31,412 bases of DNA from a virus: positions 1 through 31,412 of IMG/VR virus record IMGVR_UViG_3300031608_000024; one strand, written 5' to 3'. The notes below the pieces were generated by a model that was given only the letters and a program-made list of their open reading frames with translations, had not been told where the DNA came from and did not search any database. Below, piece after piece: positions 1-7,816 of the stretch. Positions within the stretch are counted from its first letter, which is position 1; each line of letters begins with the position of its first letter. A program made the translations under genes and the position numbers.

Positions 1-26
1 GAATAGAAATAGTAATAACAAGATAA
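1..26 (+). CDS. Possible 3' end of an upstream gene (partial)
   Basis: The third frame is open from the window edge and ends with TAA at 24-26, 12 bases before the next ATG. This fits the tail of another tail gene cut by the window edge, given how tightly the following genes are packed. Only seven codons are visible, so no product can be named and the call may be chance. Confidence 0.25.
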
Positions 27-38
27 ACTTAAAGCTCA

Positions 39-2474
39 ATGGCAACAACTAAAGTAACTACAAACAGTATTGACATGAGTAGTAACGCTGGAGGGCTTAC
101 CTGGGTAAAGGGCACTACTGCTCAAAGACCCGCAGGAGCTTCCGTATCGGATTGCAATTATCCTACTACAGCAACAGCGCTGTATCAGCTTGAAGGTAAC
201 GCCAACGATACATGCGGAAATTATAACGGAACAGCTGCAAATATTACATATACATCGGGTTCAGGAGGTAAGTACGGGGAGGCTGCTATTTTTAATGGTA
301 CCAGTAGTTATATAGACTTAAATTTAAAAAATAAATTCATAGGAACTATTTCAATTTGGTTTAATGGCGCTACACCCTCTTCACTATGTTTTTTATATGC
401 GTCAACAGCAGGAAGTAGTTCAAACAACGGTGTTGCCCTTATAGCTAACACAGATGGAACAATAAGAATACTTATTGGGCAAGGCATAAGTGGTTCGTTT
501 GCTTTGGATGTGTCAACAACAGATACTTTTTTTGACAGCAATTGGTATAATGCAGTATTAACATGGGATTTGAGTAGCGCTGGAACTAATGTATATTTGT
601 ATATAAATGATGTGGAAAAAGCTTCTGGGGCAGCAACTACTGGAAATTGGACTACAGGTCAAGACTCTTCTGACCTTATTTTAGGACATTATAACACTGC
701 AGGTGGTTCTGAAACATTCAATGGTAACATAGACCAAGTTAGAATCTTCCCAAGTGTTTTGAGTTCAACTGAGATCACAAAGTTACAAAGCGAAACAACA
801 ACTGGCACGCTCTCTATTGGGAATCTACGAGAAAACACGGAGACAAACAGAACAGAGGTGTTTACTAATCAGTTAGCTTCAGCCGCTACCGTATCGGATT
901 GCAATTATCCTACTACAGCTTCTGCTTTATATCAATTTGACGACGATGTATCAGATACTTGTAATAATTACAACGGTACAGCTTATAATTTAAATGCTTA
1001 TGTTACAGGTAAATTTGGAAAAGCAGCTAGTTTTAATGGTACCAGTAGTAGAGTTGATATTACCTCGCCAATTGGTCAAAATGCTAGTAATGAAAATGAT
1101 GATTTTAGCATATCTGTTTGGGTTTATTGGACTTTTATAACAGGAACAGCTGGAGCATCTAATGGAACAATAAGTGGTAATTCTAGTGGATCAAGCAATA
1201 GTTCATTTGCAATATATTCTTATGGTAATGCTGCCGGAATATCTGTAGCATTTGAAAGATTTTTTAATAATACAGGTTATTATTCTTCAGGTTATCTCAC
1301 GGCTGCTCCTTTTGCAGCTGTAATTAATACTTGGTACAATATTGTTTTTACATACGCTGGTAGTACAAAAACTGTTACAACTTATGTTGACGGAACAGCC
1401 TTACCTACTTATACACTTAATACTAATGCTGGAGCTAGAACTATGAATCCTTTGAATAGTTTTGGGTCATACAATGGGAGTAGTTTTGGGCATCTTGGAT
1501 ATTTAGACCAAATAAGAATATTTCCAAGTGTATTATCACAACCAGACGTAACAAAGTTACAAAACGAAACAACAACTGGCGGAGCCTCTTCTTGGAGAAA
1601 TCTAAAGGAGTCGGCAGCTACTGTAAATATAGACAGCGAGTATTTAGTTGTAGCAGGCGGCGGCGGCGGCGGCTCATTAAACAACGCTGGAGGAGGTGGA
1701 GCTGGAGGTCTTAAAACAAATTTTGGAGGTACTAAAATTACTTTATCGGGTGGTACAGCTTATACTATTACAGTAGGACCACCAGGCGCAGGAAAAAGTG
1801 CAAGCGCGGCAGGAGGAAATGGTACAAATTCTATTTTCTCAGGGTCAGATATTACAAATATAGAGTCTACAGGTGGTGGAGGTGGAGCTACAGGAACTGG
1901 GGGAGGTGGCTCTGCATATACAGCAGGAAACGGAGGATCTGGAGGAGGATCTGGATGGAATCAAACAAATCAAGGAACCGGAAATGCAGGCGAAGGATTT
2001 GCTGGAGGTGTTGGATCACAAAGTGGCGCATATACAGGTGGTGGTGGTGGTGGTGCTAGTGAAGCTGGAAGTACGAATGGAGTTGGGCATGGTGGAGACG
2101 GTGTTAGTAATTCTATAACAGGCTCAGCTATTGATTATGCAGGTGGTGGTGGTGGTGGCGCAGATAATACAGGTAGCCCTGGCGGAGCGGGAGGAGGCGG
2201 AGCGGGCGCAATTGGAGCCGGAACTACGGCAGTAGATGGTAGTGCTAACAAAGGCGGCGGCGGCGGCGGCGGAAATCCATCAAGATTGCCTAGTGGCGCT
2301 GGAGGCTCTGGAATAGTTATATTAAGAAATAAAGCAGCAACGGCAACATTAGGTTCAGGGATAACAGTCAATGGTATAGCAGGCCCTAGTTCAGTAACTG
2401 GAACATCAATTGGAGCAACGGGTGATTATTATTATTCAGCAACATTAGGAACAGGAACAATAACATTTAGTTAA
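39..2474 (+). CDS. Tail fibre/adhesin with two LamG domains and a glycine-rich tail
   Basis: This 811-residue protein is probably a virion adhesin that binds surface carbohydrate. It starts MATTKVTTNS, the short N-terminal style shared with the fibre genes at 3444 and 4688 (MALTKV, MAITKI). Two concanavalin-A-like LamG (Laminin_G_3 type) domains lie at about residues 38-250 and 287-508. Both open with VSDCNYPTT, contain DTC-NYNGTA and FNGTSS, and close with QVRIFPSVLS or QIRIFPSVLS and KLQ-ETTTG. The pieces around them (KGTTAQRPAG, then IGNLRENTETNRTEVF, then SSWRNLKES) look like one fibre module interrupted twice. Residues 535-770 are a glycine-rich phage tail domain (YLVVAGGGGGG). The first and second LamG-coding segments share an exact 31-base repeat at their starts. 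The class is clear; the ligand is not visible. Confidence 0.85.
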   Translation: MATTKVTTNSIDMSSNAGGLTWVKGTTAQRPAGASVSDCNYPTTATALYQLEGNANDTCGNYNGTAANITYTSGSGGKYGEAAIFNGTSSYIDLNLKNKFIGTISIWFNGATPSSLCFLYASTAGSSSNNGVALIANTDGTIRILIGQGISGSFALDVSTTDTFFDSNWYNAVLTWDLSSAGTNVYLYINDVEKASGAATTGNWTTGQDSSDLILGHYNTAGGSETFNGNIDQVRIFPSVLSSTEITKLQSETTTGTLSIGNLRENTETNRTEVFTNQLASAATVSDCNYPTTASALYQFDDDVSDTCNNYNGTAYNLNAYVTGKFGKAASFNGTSSRVDITSPIGQNASNENDDFSISVWVYWTFITGTAGASNGTISGNSSGSSNSSFAIYSYGNAAGISVAFERFFNNTGYYSSGYLTAAPFAAVINTWYNIVFTYAGSTKTVTTYVDGTALPTYTLNTNAGARTMNPLNSFGSYNGSSFGHLGYLDQIRIFPSVLSQPDVTKLQNETTTGGASSWRNLKESAATVNIDSEYLVVAGGGGGGSLNNAGGGGAGGLKTNFGGTKITLSGGTAYTITVGPPGAGKSASAAGGNGTNSIFSGSDITNIESTGGGGGATGTGGGGSAYTAGNGGSGGGSGWNQTNQGTGNAGEGFAGGVGSQSGAYTGGGGGGASEAGSTNGVGHGGDGVSNSITGSAIDYAGGGGGGADNTGSPGGAGGGGAGAIGAGTTAVDGSANKGGGGGGGNPSRLPSGAGGSGIVILRNKAATATLGSGITVNGIAGPSSVTGTSIGATGDYYYSATLGTGTITFS
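142..172 (+). repeat. 31-bp direct repeat, copy 1 (LamG entry)
   Basis: These 31 bases recur exactly at 889-919, and both copies encode the VSDCNYPTT entry of a LamG domain. The flanking LamG-coding DNA has diverged much more, which suggests a domain duplication with the boundary kept by conversion or selection. Confidence 0.85.
889..919 (+). repeat. 31-bp direct repeat, copy 2 (LamG entry)
   Basis: This is an exact copy of 142-172 and marks the start of the second LamG domain. A shorter relative (TGCAATTATCCTGTAACAGG) opens the third LamG domain at about 4017, in the gene starting at 3444. Confidence 0.85.
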
Positions 2475-2476
2475 TT

Positions 2477-3457
2477 ATGGCATACTACGCAAAAATATCA
2501 AATGATGAGTTTACAGTAAGTGAGAGATCTAGGCTGGCCGCTGCTGAACAAGAAAGATATTCTATTATAGCGACTAACACGGATAGGGAAAACGCTGAAT
2601 ATACAGCACTAAAAGATGCCTATAGAGAATCATTAAACGGAACGGAAGAAGAGCAAAAAATAGCCAAAGATAATCTCGAAGCTAAAGAATCTGAGGGTAC
2701 AGAGGCATTAACCATAGAAATTGAAGCTCTAGAAACTAAAATAGCGAATGCGCTTTGCAGGGTTACTGATATGTGTTCAGGAGTTGATGAATACACCTCT
2801 TCTAAAGGTGAAGAAACAGCCGAAGACAACTCAGTATATTGGGAAGGATACTACGGGGGATGCAAGAGAACGTCATACAACACACGAGGTGGCGCACACA
2901 CGCTAGGCGGCACGCCGTTTAGAAAAAATTATGCAGGGGTAGGATATATCTACGACCCTGTTCGAGATGCGTTTTATTCGCAGCAACCCTACGCAAGCTG
3001 GACACTTAATGAGTCTACTTGTTACTGGTCAGCGCCAACTTCTATACCCGAAGAAGGAGATTGGTATTGGAAAGAAGACACAACCGAGTGGGTTGATTAC
3101 GTTTACATAAACCCAGACAACAACCAACCCTATCCTAGTTGGATATGGGATATAACAAACGGAGGATGGAAAGCCCCAATAGAAGCGCCGGCTGAATACT
3201 ATCGACCAGCGTGGGATGAAAAAAATCAAAGGTGGATAGATTATGAGACGGGAAACTATTACTGGAAAGAAGATACTCAGGAGTATGTAGACTATGTGTA
3301 TTACAATCCTGATAACAACCAGCCCTATCCTAGTTGGACATGGGACTCGTCAAAAGGTATTTGGGAGCCACCGGTAGAAAAACCTGACGATGATTTAAAG
3401 TATTATTGGAATGAAGAAACATTAACTTGGGAAAAGACACATCATGGCACTAACTAA
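2477..3457 (+). CDS. Tail-associated protein with aromatic W-rich repeats
   Basis: A 326-residue protein starting two bases after the preceding stop. The first 100 residues are charged and probably helical (NDEFTVSERSRLAAAEQER and a later E/K/A-rich stretch). The rest is rich in Trp and Tyr and contains repeated units: QQPYASWTLN, then two nearly identical units with DYVY-NPDNNQPYPSW followed by W-D and a W-P-E/A-P turn, and a final YYWNEETLTWEK. I have seen this arrangement (YDPVRDAFY, then PYPSW repeats) in fibre-region proteins of marine tailed phages, where no biochemical role is established. Its place between two LamG fibre genes suggests a fibre accessory or structural role. The DNA for the two main units is also recognisably repeated (around 3093 and 3290). 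Confidence 0.7.
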   Translation: MAYYAKISNDEFTVSERSRLAAAEQERYSIIATNTDRENAEYTALKDAYRESLNGTEEEQKIAKDNLEAKESEGTEALTIEIEALETKIANALCRVTDMCSGVDEYTSSKGEETAEDNSVYWEGYYGGCKRTSYNTRGGAHTLGGTPFRKNYAGVGYIYDPVRDAFYSQQPYASWTLNESTCYWSAPTSIPEEGDWYWKEDTTEWVDYVYINPDNNQPYPSWIWDITNGGWKAPIEAPAEYYRPAWDEKNQRWIDYETGNYYWKEDTQEYVDYVYYNPDNNQPYPSWTWDSSKGIWEPPVEKPDDDLKYYWNEETLTWEKTHHGTN

Positions 3458-4688
3458 AGTAATAACAGACTTAACGGAATTCAACCCAGGCAATCCTGAT
3501 TATTTTTTAACTGCAACCAATCCAGTTACGGTTATTAATGCGGGTGGTAATCAGTATAACTTTAATGGTGTATATGGTAAGTTTGGATTAAGAATAGGCA
3601 CTACAGTTTTAACAGGCGTGCCTAGCTCTCATCCTTTTGCTGTTTTAAATAATGGACTTACAGGGATTACATATACTGGGACTGTTAATGAAGGTACTTT
3701 AGCGGTAGGTGGATTTACATATACTTTTTACTCAGGAGATGTAACAATTACAGTTACTGCTGGTTTTGGTGTTGCTAGTTATTATTGCAAAATCCACGGT
3801 TACATGGGAGGAGAAAATAATTTTGTTTCTGTTTATTCCACATCGGGACTTAGAATGCCAAGTAGCAGTTCTGCATATTCAGGTCCAGCTGTAGCAAAAG
3901 GAATGATGCGTAATGAAGTAGGTCAAGTATCAGAAAGTTCAGCTAGTTGCATGCAACATTACAACGGGACAGATTGGAAAAACTTTGATAATTTATCTAA
4001 CTCTACACTAGGTACTTGCAATTATCCTGTAACAGGAACTGCTTTATATCAATTTGAAGATAATGCTAATGATACGTGTGGAACTTATAATGGAACAGCA
4101 GGTGCTAATATAACTTACCCAGCTGGTAAGTTTGGAAAAGCGGCAAATTTTCCAGGAAATTTAAATACGCCGGCTGATGGAATAGTTTTACCATCTTCAC
4201 TTTCTCCTAAATTAATTAACAATTTTAGTATGTCTTTTTGGTTTAATGCCGATACTTTTGCTACAGGCTGTCTTAGTGGTTGTGGAAATTATCCTACATT
4301 ATTTGCTGGGTTTGAAGATATGAAAATGTATTTTTGTGTATATGGATCTGGTAGTAATTATAAATTATATTATTATAATTATGGTGGTAGTGGTGCCAAT
4401 TTAATCGGAACAACAAATTTATCTACTAGCACATGGTATAATGCTGTATTGACTCAAAGTTCTACAGGTGGGGCAAAAATATATTTAGATGGTAATATCG
4501 ATGGGTCTAATGCTAGTATAACTGCTGATGGACCTTCTACAGGAACCGCATCTGGGCAAAATTTATTTGGAGGATATAATAGTAGTGGAAATTTTGATCT
4601 TCCTTGGAATGGATTAATGGATCAGATAAGAATATTTCCTTCAGTATTAACACAAGGAGATATAGATAAACTTCAATTAGAATCATAA
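3444..4688 (+). CDS. Tail fibre with cupredoxin-like N-terminal module and LamG domain
   Basis: A 414-residue protein whose ATG lies 14 bases inside the preceding gene. Residues about 20-130 form a beta-rich module with H63 (SSHPF) and, after a Gly/Thr-rich stretch, YYCKIHGYMGG. C115, H118 and M121 together with H63 match the His/Cys/His/Met ligand set of type-1 copper (cupredoxin) folds. This HP...YYC-x2-H-x2-MGG module recurs in marine phage structural proteins; whether it binds copper is unknown. After a fibre linker (HYNGTDWKNF) comes a LamG domain at about 190-411, with TCNYPVTG, DTCGTYNGTA, GKFGKAANF and QIRIFPSVLT as in the gene at 39. It is likely an adhesin or fibre. It ends in a TAATG overlap with the next gene. 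Confidence 0.8.
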   Translation: MALTKVITDLTEFNPGNPDYFLTATNPVTVINAGGNQYNFNGVYGKFGLRIGTTVLTGVPSSHPFAVLNNGLTGITYTGTVNEGTLAVGGFTYTFYSGDVTITVTAGFGVASYYCKIHGYMGGENNFVSVYSTSGLRMPSSSSAYSGPAVAKGMMRNEVGQVSESSASCMQHYNGTDWKNFDNLSNSTLGTCNYPVTGTALYQFEDNANDTCGTYNGTAGANITYPAGKFGKAANFPGNLNTPADGIVLPSSLSPKLINNFSMSFWFNADTFATGCLSGCGNYPTLFAGFEDMKMYFCVYGSGSNYKLYYYNYGGSGANLIGTTNLSTSTWYNAVLTQSSTGGAKIYLDGNIDGSNASITADGPSTGTASGQNLFGGYNSSGNFDLPWNGLMDQIRIFPSVLTQGDIDKLQLES

Positions 4689-5953
4689 TGGCAATAACAA
4701 AAATAGGAACACCGGAATTATTTGACTTCAGCGCAACCAATACAGAGCTGCAATTACCAACGGGTGATACGGCATCTAGACCTGCCTCTCCCAGTACTGG
4801 CGAGTGGCGCTTTAATACTACATTAAAATATGTAGAGTTCTATGATGGTGGTGAATGGAGGCAAATAGACACTGAAGCAATTCCTGCCCCCGCTGAACCA
4901 GGTACAGATAATTTTAATACAGTTTTATATGTAGGTAACGGTTCAACTAAAGTTGTCACAACAGTTGGATTTGGAGTTGGACTTGTTTGGATAAAATCAC
5001 TGAATGGTACGGGATCAAGCGGCGGTTATAACGCTTTGTTTGATATAATTAGAGGACCATATAAACAAAATAACACAAATTTAACTCGTGCCGAGTATAA
5101 CTCATCACCATACGGTGTAACTACTTTTGGTACTGATGGTTTTACTGTTGCCGATAATTCTGAAGGGGGTAACTCTGTTAATGGTGGAGTTGGAGGTACG
5201 TACTCAGGAACTCCACCTGATTATGTTTCATGGAACTGGAAAGCCGGAGGTGCTGCTACAACAATAGCAGCGGGTACAGAAGGTAATTCAATAGCCAGTG
5301 ATGTTAGTACAAATGTTGCTGGGGGTTTTAGTATAGTAAATTATACAGGAAATAATACAACTGGAGCAACCGTCAGTCATAATCTTGGAGGGGTGCCTGA
5401 TCTTATAGTTTGGAAAGCTAATCAAAATGCAGGTTGGAAAGTTTTCTGTAGTCAATTTCCTACACCCACCTCTCAAATAATGGAGCTGTATACCACTGAA
5501 GGGCTTAGTACTAACACTACTTTTATTAATCTAACGCTACCAACCGATAAACTTATTACTCTTGGAGCATATGGTGATACAAATCCTAATAACGTTTCAA
5601 CTAGTGTGTATTGTTGGAGATCAATACCAGGCTATAGTAAAATTGGCACTTACACCGCTGCCGGAGGCACCACGTTTGATATTGCGTTAGGATTTAAACC
5701 AGCGTGGATAATGTTTAAGAGTCAAGTATCTACAGGCAATTCTGCTTGGATTATATTTGATAATAAAAGAAATCCATCAAATCCAAGAACATGTGAGATA
5801 TTTCCTAATAGTGATGTGGTACAGTCTTGCACAACAGGAACATCACCTAATTATAGAGGTATTAATTTTACAAGTACAGGAGTTGAATTATTGCCTAATA
5901 GCTACGTTAATAACCTAACAAACAATTTTATTTATATGGCTTTTGCTGAATAA
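4688..5953 (+). CDS. Tail fibre protein, DUF7483-like
   Basis: A 421-residue protein whose ATG overlaps the previous TAA by one base. The N-terminus carries an uninterrupted fibre module (TASRPASPSTGEWRFNTT, then EFYDGGEWRQ), which is the unit that appears broken by LamG domains in the gene at 39. The remainder has the pattern I associate with the DUF7483 family of phage fibre proteins: GFSIVNYTGNNTTGATVSHN, PDLIVWK, VYCWRSIPGYSKIGTYT, then FKPAWIMFK and NFIYMAFAE at the very end. It is probably a distal or side fibre involved in host contact. The family call is from memory of the motif order; the receptor cannot be inferred. Confidence 0.75.
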   Translation: MAITKIGTPELFDFSATNTELQLPTGDTASRPASPSTGEWRFNTTLKYVEFYDGGEWRQIDTEAIPAPAEPGTDNFNTVLYVGNGSTKVVTTVGFGVGLVWIKSLNGTGSSGGYNALFDIIRGPYKQNNTNLTRAEYNSSPYGVTTFGTDGFTVADNSEGGNSVNGGVGGTYSGTPPDYVSWNWKAGGAATTIAAGTEGNSIASDVSTNVAGGFSIVNYTGNNTTGATVSHNLGGVPDLIVWKANQNAGWKVFCSQFPTPTSQIMELYTTEGLSTNTTFINLTLPTDKLITLGAYGDTNPNNVSTSVYCWRSIPGYSKIGTYTAAGGTTFDIALGFKPAWIMFKSQVSTGNSAWIIFDNKRNPSNPRTCEIFPNSDVVQSCTTGTSPNYRGINFTSTGVELLPNSYVNNLTNNFIYMAFAE

Positions 5954-6009
5954 AAATATGGAATATACACAGACTACTACGGCGGGAGACATTAAGGTAA
6001 ATTATATAT

Positions 6010-6477
6010 ATGTTAATGGACAAGATAAGTAAACATGTATCGTATAAAGAAGGAGTGCGATCTAATACAGCCACCCGTTTAGATATTGACAACACGCCCT
6101 CATCTTACGAGCTTTCTAACATGGGTATTCTTGCAGATAATCTTTTTGAGCCTTTAAGGAAGTGGGCATCTGGACCAATAAAAATTAATTCTTTTTATAG
6201 ATCTCCAAAATTAAACACCGCTATTGGCGGAAGCAAATCAAGTCAGCATTGTCAAGGACGAGCAATAGATATAGACGATACTTTTGGACATAAAACAAAT
6301 GCAGAGATGTTTAATTACATCAAAGAAAACTTAAGCTTTGATCAGATTATTTGGGAATTTGGAGATAACAATAACCCTGATTGGGTACATGTTAGCTATG
6401 TGTCAGAATCCGAAAATAGAGGGAGAGCTTTACTAGTTAAGAAAGTAAAAGGAAAGAATACTTATCAAGCAATATGA
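6010..6477 (+). CDS. M15 family peptidase (endolysin)
   Basis: A 155-residue zinc peptidase of the D-Ala-D-Ala carboxypeptidase/L-Ala-D-Glu endopeptidase fold (Peptidase_M15 type), expected to cut peptidoglycan cross-bridges during lysis. The zinc-site signature is complete: SFYRSP, then S78-x-H80-x2-G83-x-A85-x-D87 (SQHCQGRAID), and H127 in WVHVSY, with E116 in IIWEFG as a candidate catalytic base. There is no signal peptide, so it would need the holin encoded next. The length is normal for single-domain phage M15 endolysins. A second in-frame ATG at 6016 is possible. It overlaps the holin gene by four bases (ATGA), forming a lysis pair. Confidence 0.88.
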   Translation: MLMDKISKHVSYKEGVRSNTATRLDIDNTPSSYELSNMGILADNLFEPLRKWASGPIKINSFYRSPKLNTAIGGSKSSQHCQGRAIDIDDTFGHKTNAEMFNYIKENLSFDQIIWEFGDNNNPDWVHVSYVSESENRGRALLVKKVKGKNTYQAI

Positions 6478-6968
6478 GTAGGCCAAAGAAAAAATTTGGA
6501 CAAACAACCGTAGGCAAACTTCTAAAAGGAGCAGTAGGTTTAATTAACCCAACCCTAGGAAGTTTAATCCAAGGAGAGATGTCTGTAGAGCAGGTAGTGT
6601 CTTCTATTAAAAATTCTGACGTACCACCAGAAGACAAGATAAAAGCGCAAGAGATGGTCTTAGAAGCATATCAGGCGGAAGTAGAAGATAGAGCAAGCGC
6701 TAGACAAAGAGAGATGGCAGCATTGTCCTCTGGGTCAGAAGATATACTATTTAAAACAGTAGGATGGGGAATAACATTGTGTTTTGTAGGCGTTATAGCT
6801 GGAGCTATAGGTTTATGGGAAATTCCTGAAGAGTCCCAGCGATTATTTGACATGGCTTTTGGTGCGGTAGTCGCTGCATTTACACAAGTCATTGGATATT
6901 ACTTTGGATCTTCAGTAGGAAGTAAGCAAAAAACAAACTTGATGAACGGCAAAGGAACTAGCGAATAA
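6474..6968 (+). CDS. Holin, 3TM-like family
   Basis: A 164-residue membrane protein overlapping the M15 gene by ATGA. It has a basic start (RPKKK), an amphipathic helical region with EVEDRASARQREM at about 69-81, then two clear membrane segments at about 97-114 (WGITLCFVGVIAGAIGLW) and 126-146, followed by YYFGSSVGSKQKTNLM. This arrangement (charged RASAR helix, hydrophobic segments, YYFGSS-GS-K tail) is typical of the holin_3TM group of phages and gene transfer agents. Role: forms lesions in the inner membrane that release the endolysin. The basis is motif order and context; only two strong membrane segments are visible to me. Confidence 0.8.
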   Translation: MSRPKKKFGQTTVGKLLKGAVGLINPTLGSLIQGEMSVEQVVSSIKNSDVPPEDKIKAQEMVLEAYQAEVEDRASARQREMAALSSGSEDILFKTVGWGITLCFVGVIAGAIGLWEIPEESQRLFDMAFGAVVAAFTQVIGYYFGSSVGSKQKTNLMNGKGTSE

Positions 6969-6998
6969 TCATTCGTGTAGCTGCCTTTAAATTATTTG

Positions 6999-7028
6999 TA
7001 TCTTTATCCTTTAATCAAATCAAATCAA
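6999..7028 (+). promoter_or_regulatory. Candidate -7 box and AAATC-repeat leader
   Basis: TATCTTTA (6999-7006) is one mismatch from the Bacteroidetes -7 box TAnnTTTG. It is followed by a leader of three AATCA/AAATC-like repeats running directly into ATG at 7029. No convincing -33 TTTG is visible, so this is a candidate only. The same box plus similar spacer is found upstream of 16894. Confidence 0.45.
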
Positions 7029-7253
7029 ATGGATATAAGAAAAATATCTGTAGGTCCCGACTATAAATCAGGGGCTATGCATTACCTAACAGGACAAGAG
7101 GTGTTGGGAGGCAGTTACAAAATTCATTTACTACAGCACGACACTATTAATGACTCTTTTAAAATTTGGATAGAAAGAGACAAAGAGGTTGTTCTATGGA
7201 AAGAGTTTAAGTCGAATATTCCAGTGTCAATTGAATATAATATAAACTTCTAA
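7029..7253 (+). CDS. Small hypothetical protein
   Basis: A 74-residue protein. I chose the ATG at 7029 rather than an upstream TTG at 6996, because the TTG overlaps the likely -7 box and the ATG directly follows the A-rich repeat leader used by several other genes here. The sequence (MDIRKISVGPDYKSGAMHYL, later SFKIWIERDKEVVLWKEF) shows no signal peptide or membrane segment, and I recognise no family. It is the first gene of a tightly coupled run (TAATG into 7253) leading to terminase and portal. Confidence 0.65.
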   Translation: MDIRKISVGPDYKSGAMHYLTGQEVLGGSYKIHLLQHDTINDSFKIWIERDKEVVLWKEFKSNIPVSIEYNINF

Positions 7254-7816
7254 TGAACTCACCTAAAGATTTCATAGTTGAACCTTTCGAAGGAGGTCGC
7301 TATAAAAACACAAAAAACATATCGGGATTGGATTTTATAACAAGCTCTTCTGAAGAAAATCATAAAGCATCTAATAGGATTGCTAAAGTTATAGCCACTC
7401 CCTTAAACTACAAAGGTCCTATAAAAAAAGGAAACTTATTAATTGTTCATCATAATGTTTTTAAGTTCTATTTTGATATGAGAGGAAGAAGGCGTAGTGG
7501 AAAAAGTTATTTAAAAGATGATTTGTTTTTGGTTGATAATGATCAGTTCTATATGTACAAACAAAAAGGCGAATGGCATAGTCATGATAGGTATTGTTTT
7601 GTAGAGCCTATAGATAAAGAAGAGTCTTTTTTGTTTAAGAGGTTTAAAGAAGAGCCGCTAATGGGAAAGATGAAGTATCCGAACGAGTATTTAATGTCTA
7701 GAGGCGTAATGCCAGGTAGCAAAGTAAGTTTTAAACCGGACAGCGAATATGAGTTTGAAGTCAACGGAAAGAAATTATATAGAATGTTTGATCATCAAAT
7801 ATCTTTATTGTTATGA
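7253..7816 (+). CDS. GroES-like (Cpn10-fold) protein, candidate co-chaperonin
   Basis: A 187-residue protein starting at a TAATG overlap. The pattern looks like two small Cpn10-type beta-barrels. The first, about 41-119, has RIAKVIATP, a GPIKKGNLLIVHHNVF turn-and-strand (the 'ikkGD-V' region), a loop rich in Arg/Gly/Lys (RGRRRSGKSYLKDD, possible mobile loop), then LFLVDNDQFYMYK and YCFVEPI. The second, about 148-187, has GVMPGSKVSFKPDSEYEFEV, NGKKLYRMFDHQI. Phages such as T4 (gp31) encode co-chaperonins to fold capsid proteins, and its place upstream of the head genes fits that role. The assignment is from strand pattern, not a clear signature, so it could be another small beta-barrel. Confidence 0.5.
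   Translation: MNSPKDFIVEPFEGGRYKNTKNISGLDFITSSSEENHKASNRIAKVIATPLNYKGPIKKGNLLIVHHNVFKFYFDMRGRRRSGKSYLKDDLFLVDNDQFYMYKQKGEWHSHDRYCFVEPIDKEESFLFKRFKEEPLMGKMKYPNEYLMSRGVMPGSKVSFKPDSEYEFEVNGKKLYRMFDHQISLLL

Noticed and set aside
2135-2371. Proline-rich open frame on the minus strand
   Set aside because: It is the antisense of the GGC/GGT-rich glycine region; glycine codons read as proline on the other strand. No leader or context supports a gene.
5958-6032. 24-codon frame starting MEYTQTTTAGDIKV in the gap before the endolysin
   Set aside because: It is tiny, overlaps the start of the M15 gene and has no recognisable feature. It could be a leader peptide, but nothing in the sequence supports it beyond being open.
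6996-7028. TTG start extending the small gene at 7029 upstream
   Set aside because: The TTG sits beside the likely -7 box, and the ATG at 7029 follows the repeat leader seen before other genes.
7286-7298. GAAGGAGGTCGC as a Shine-Dalgarno site
   Set aside because: It lies inside the coding sequence of the gene at 7253 with no start codon at a suitable distance downstream in a supported frame.
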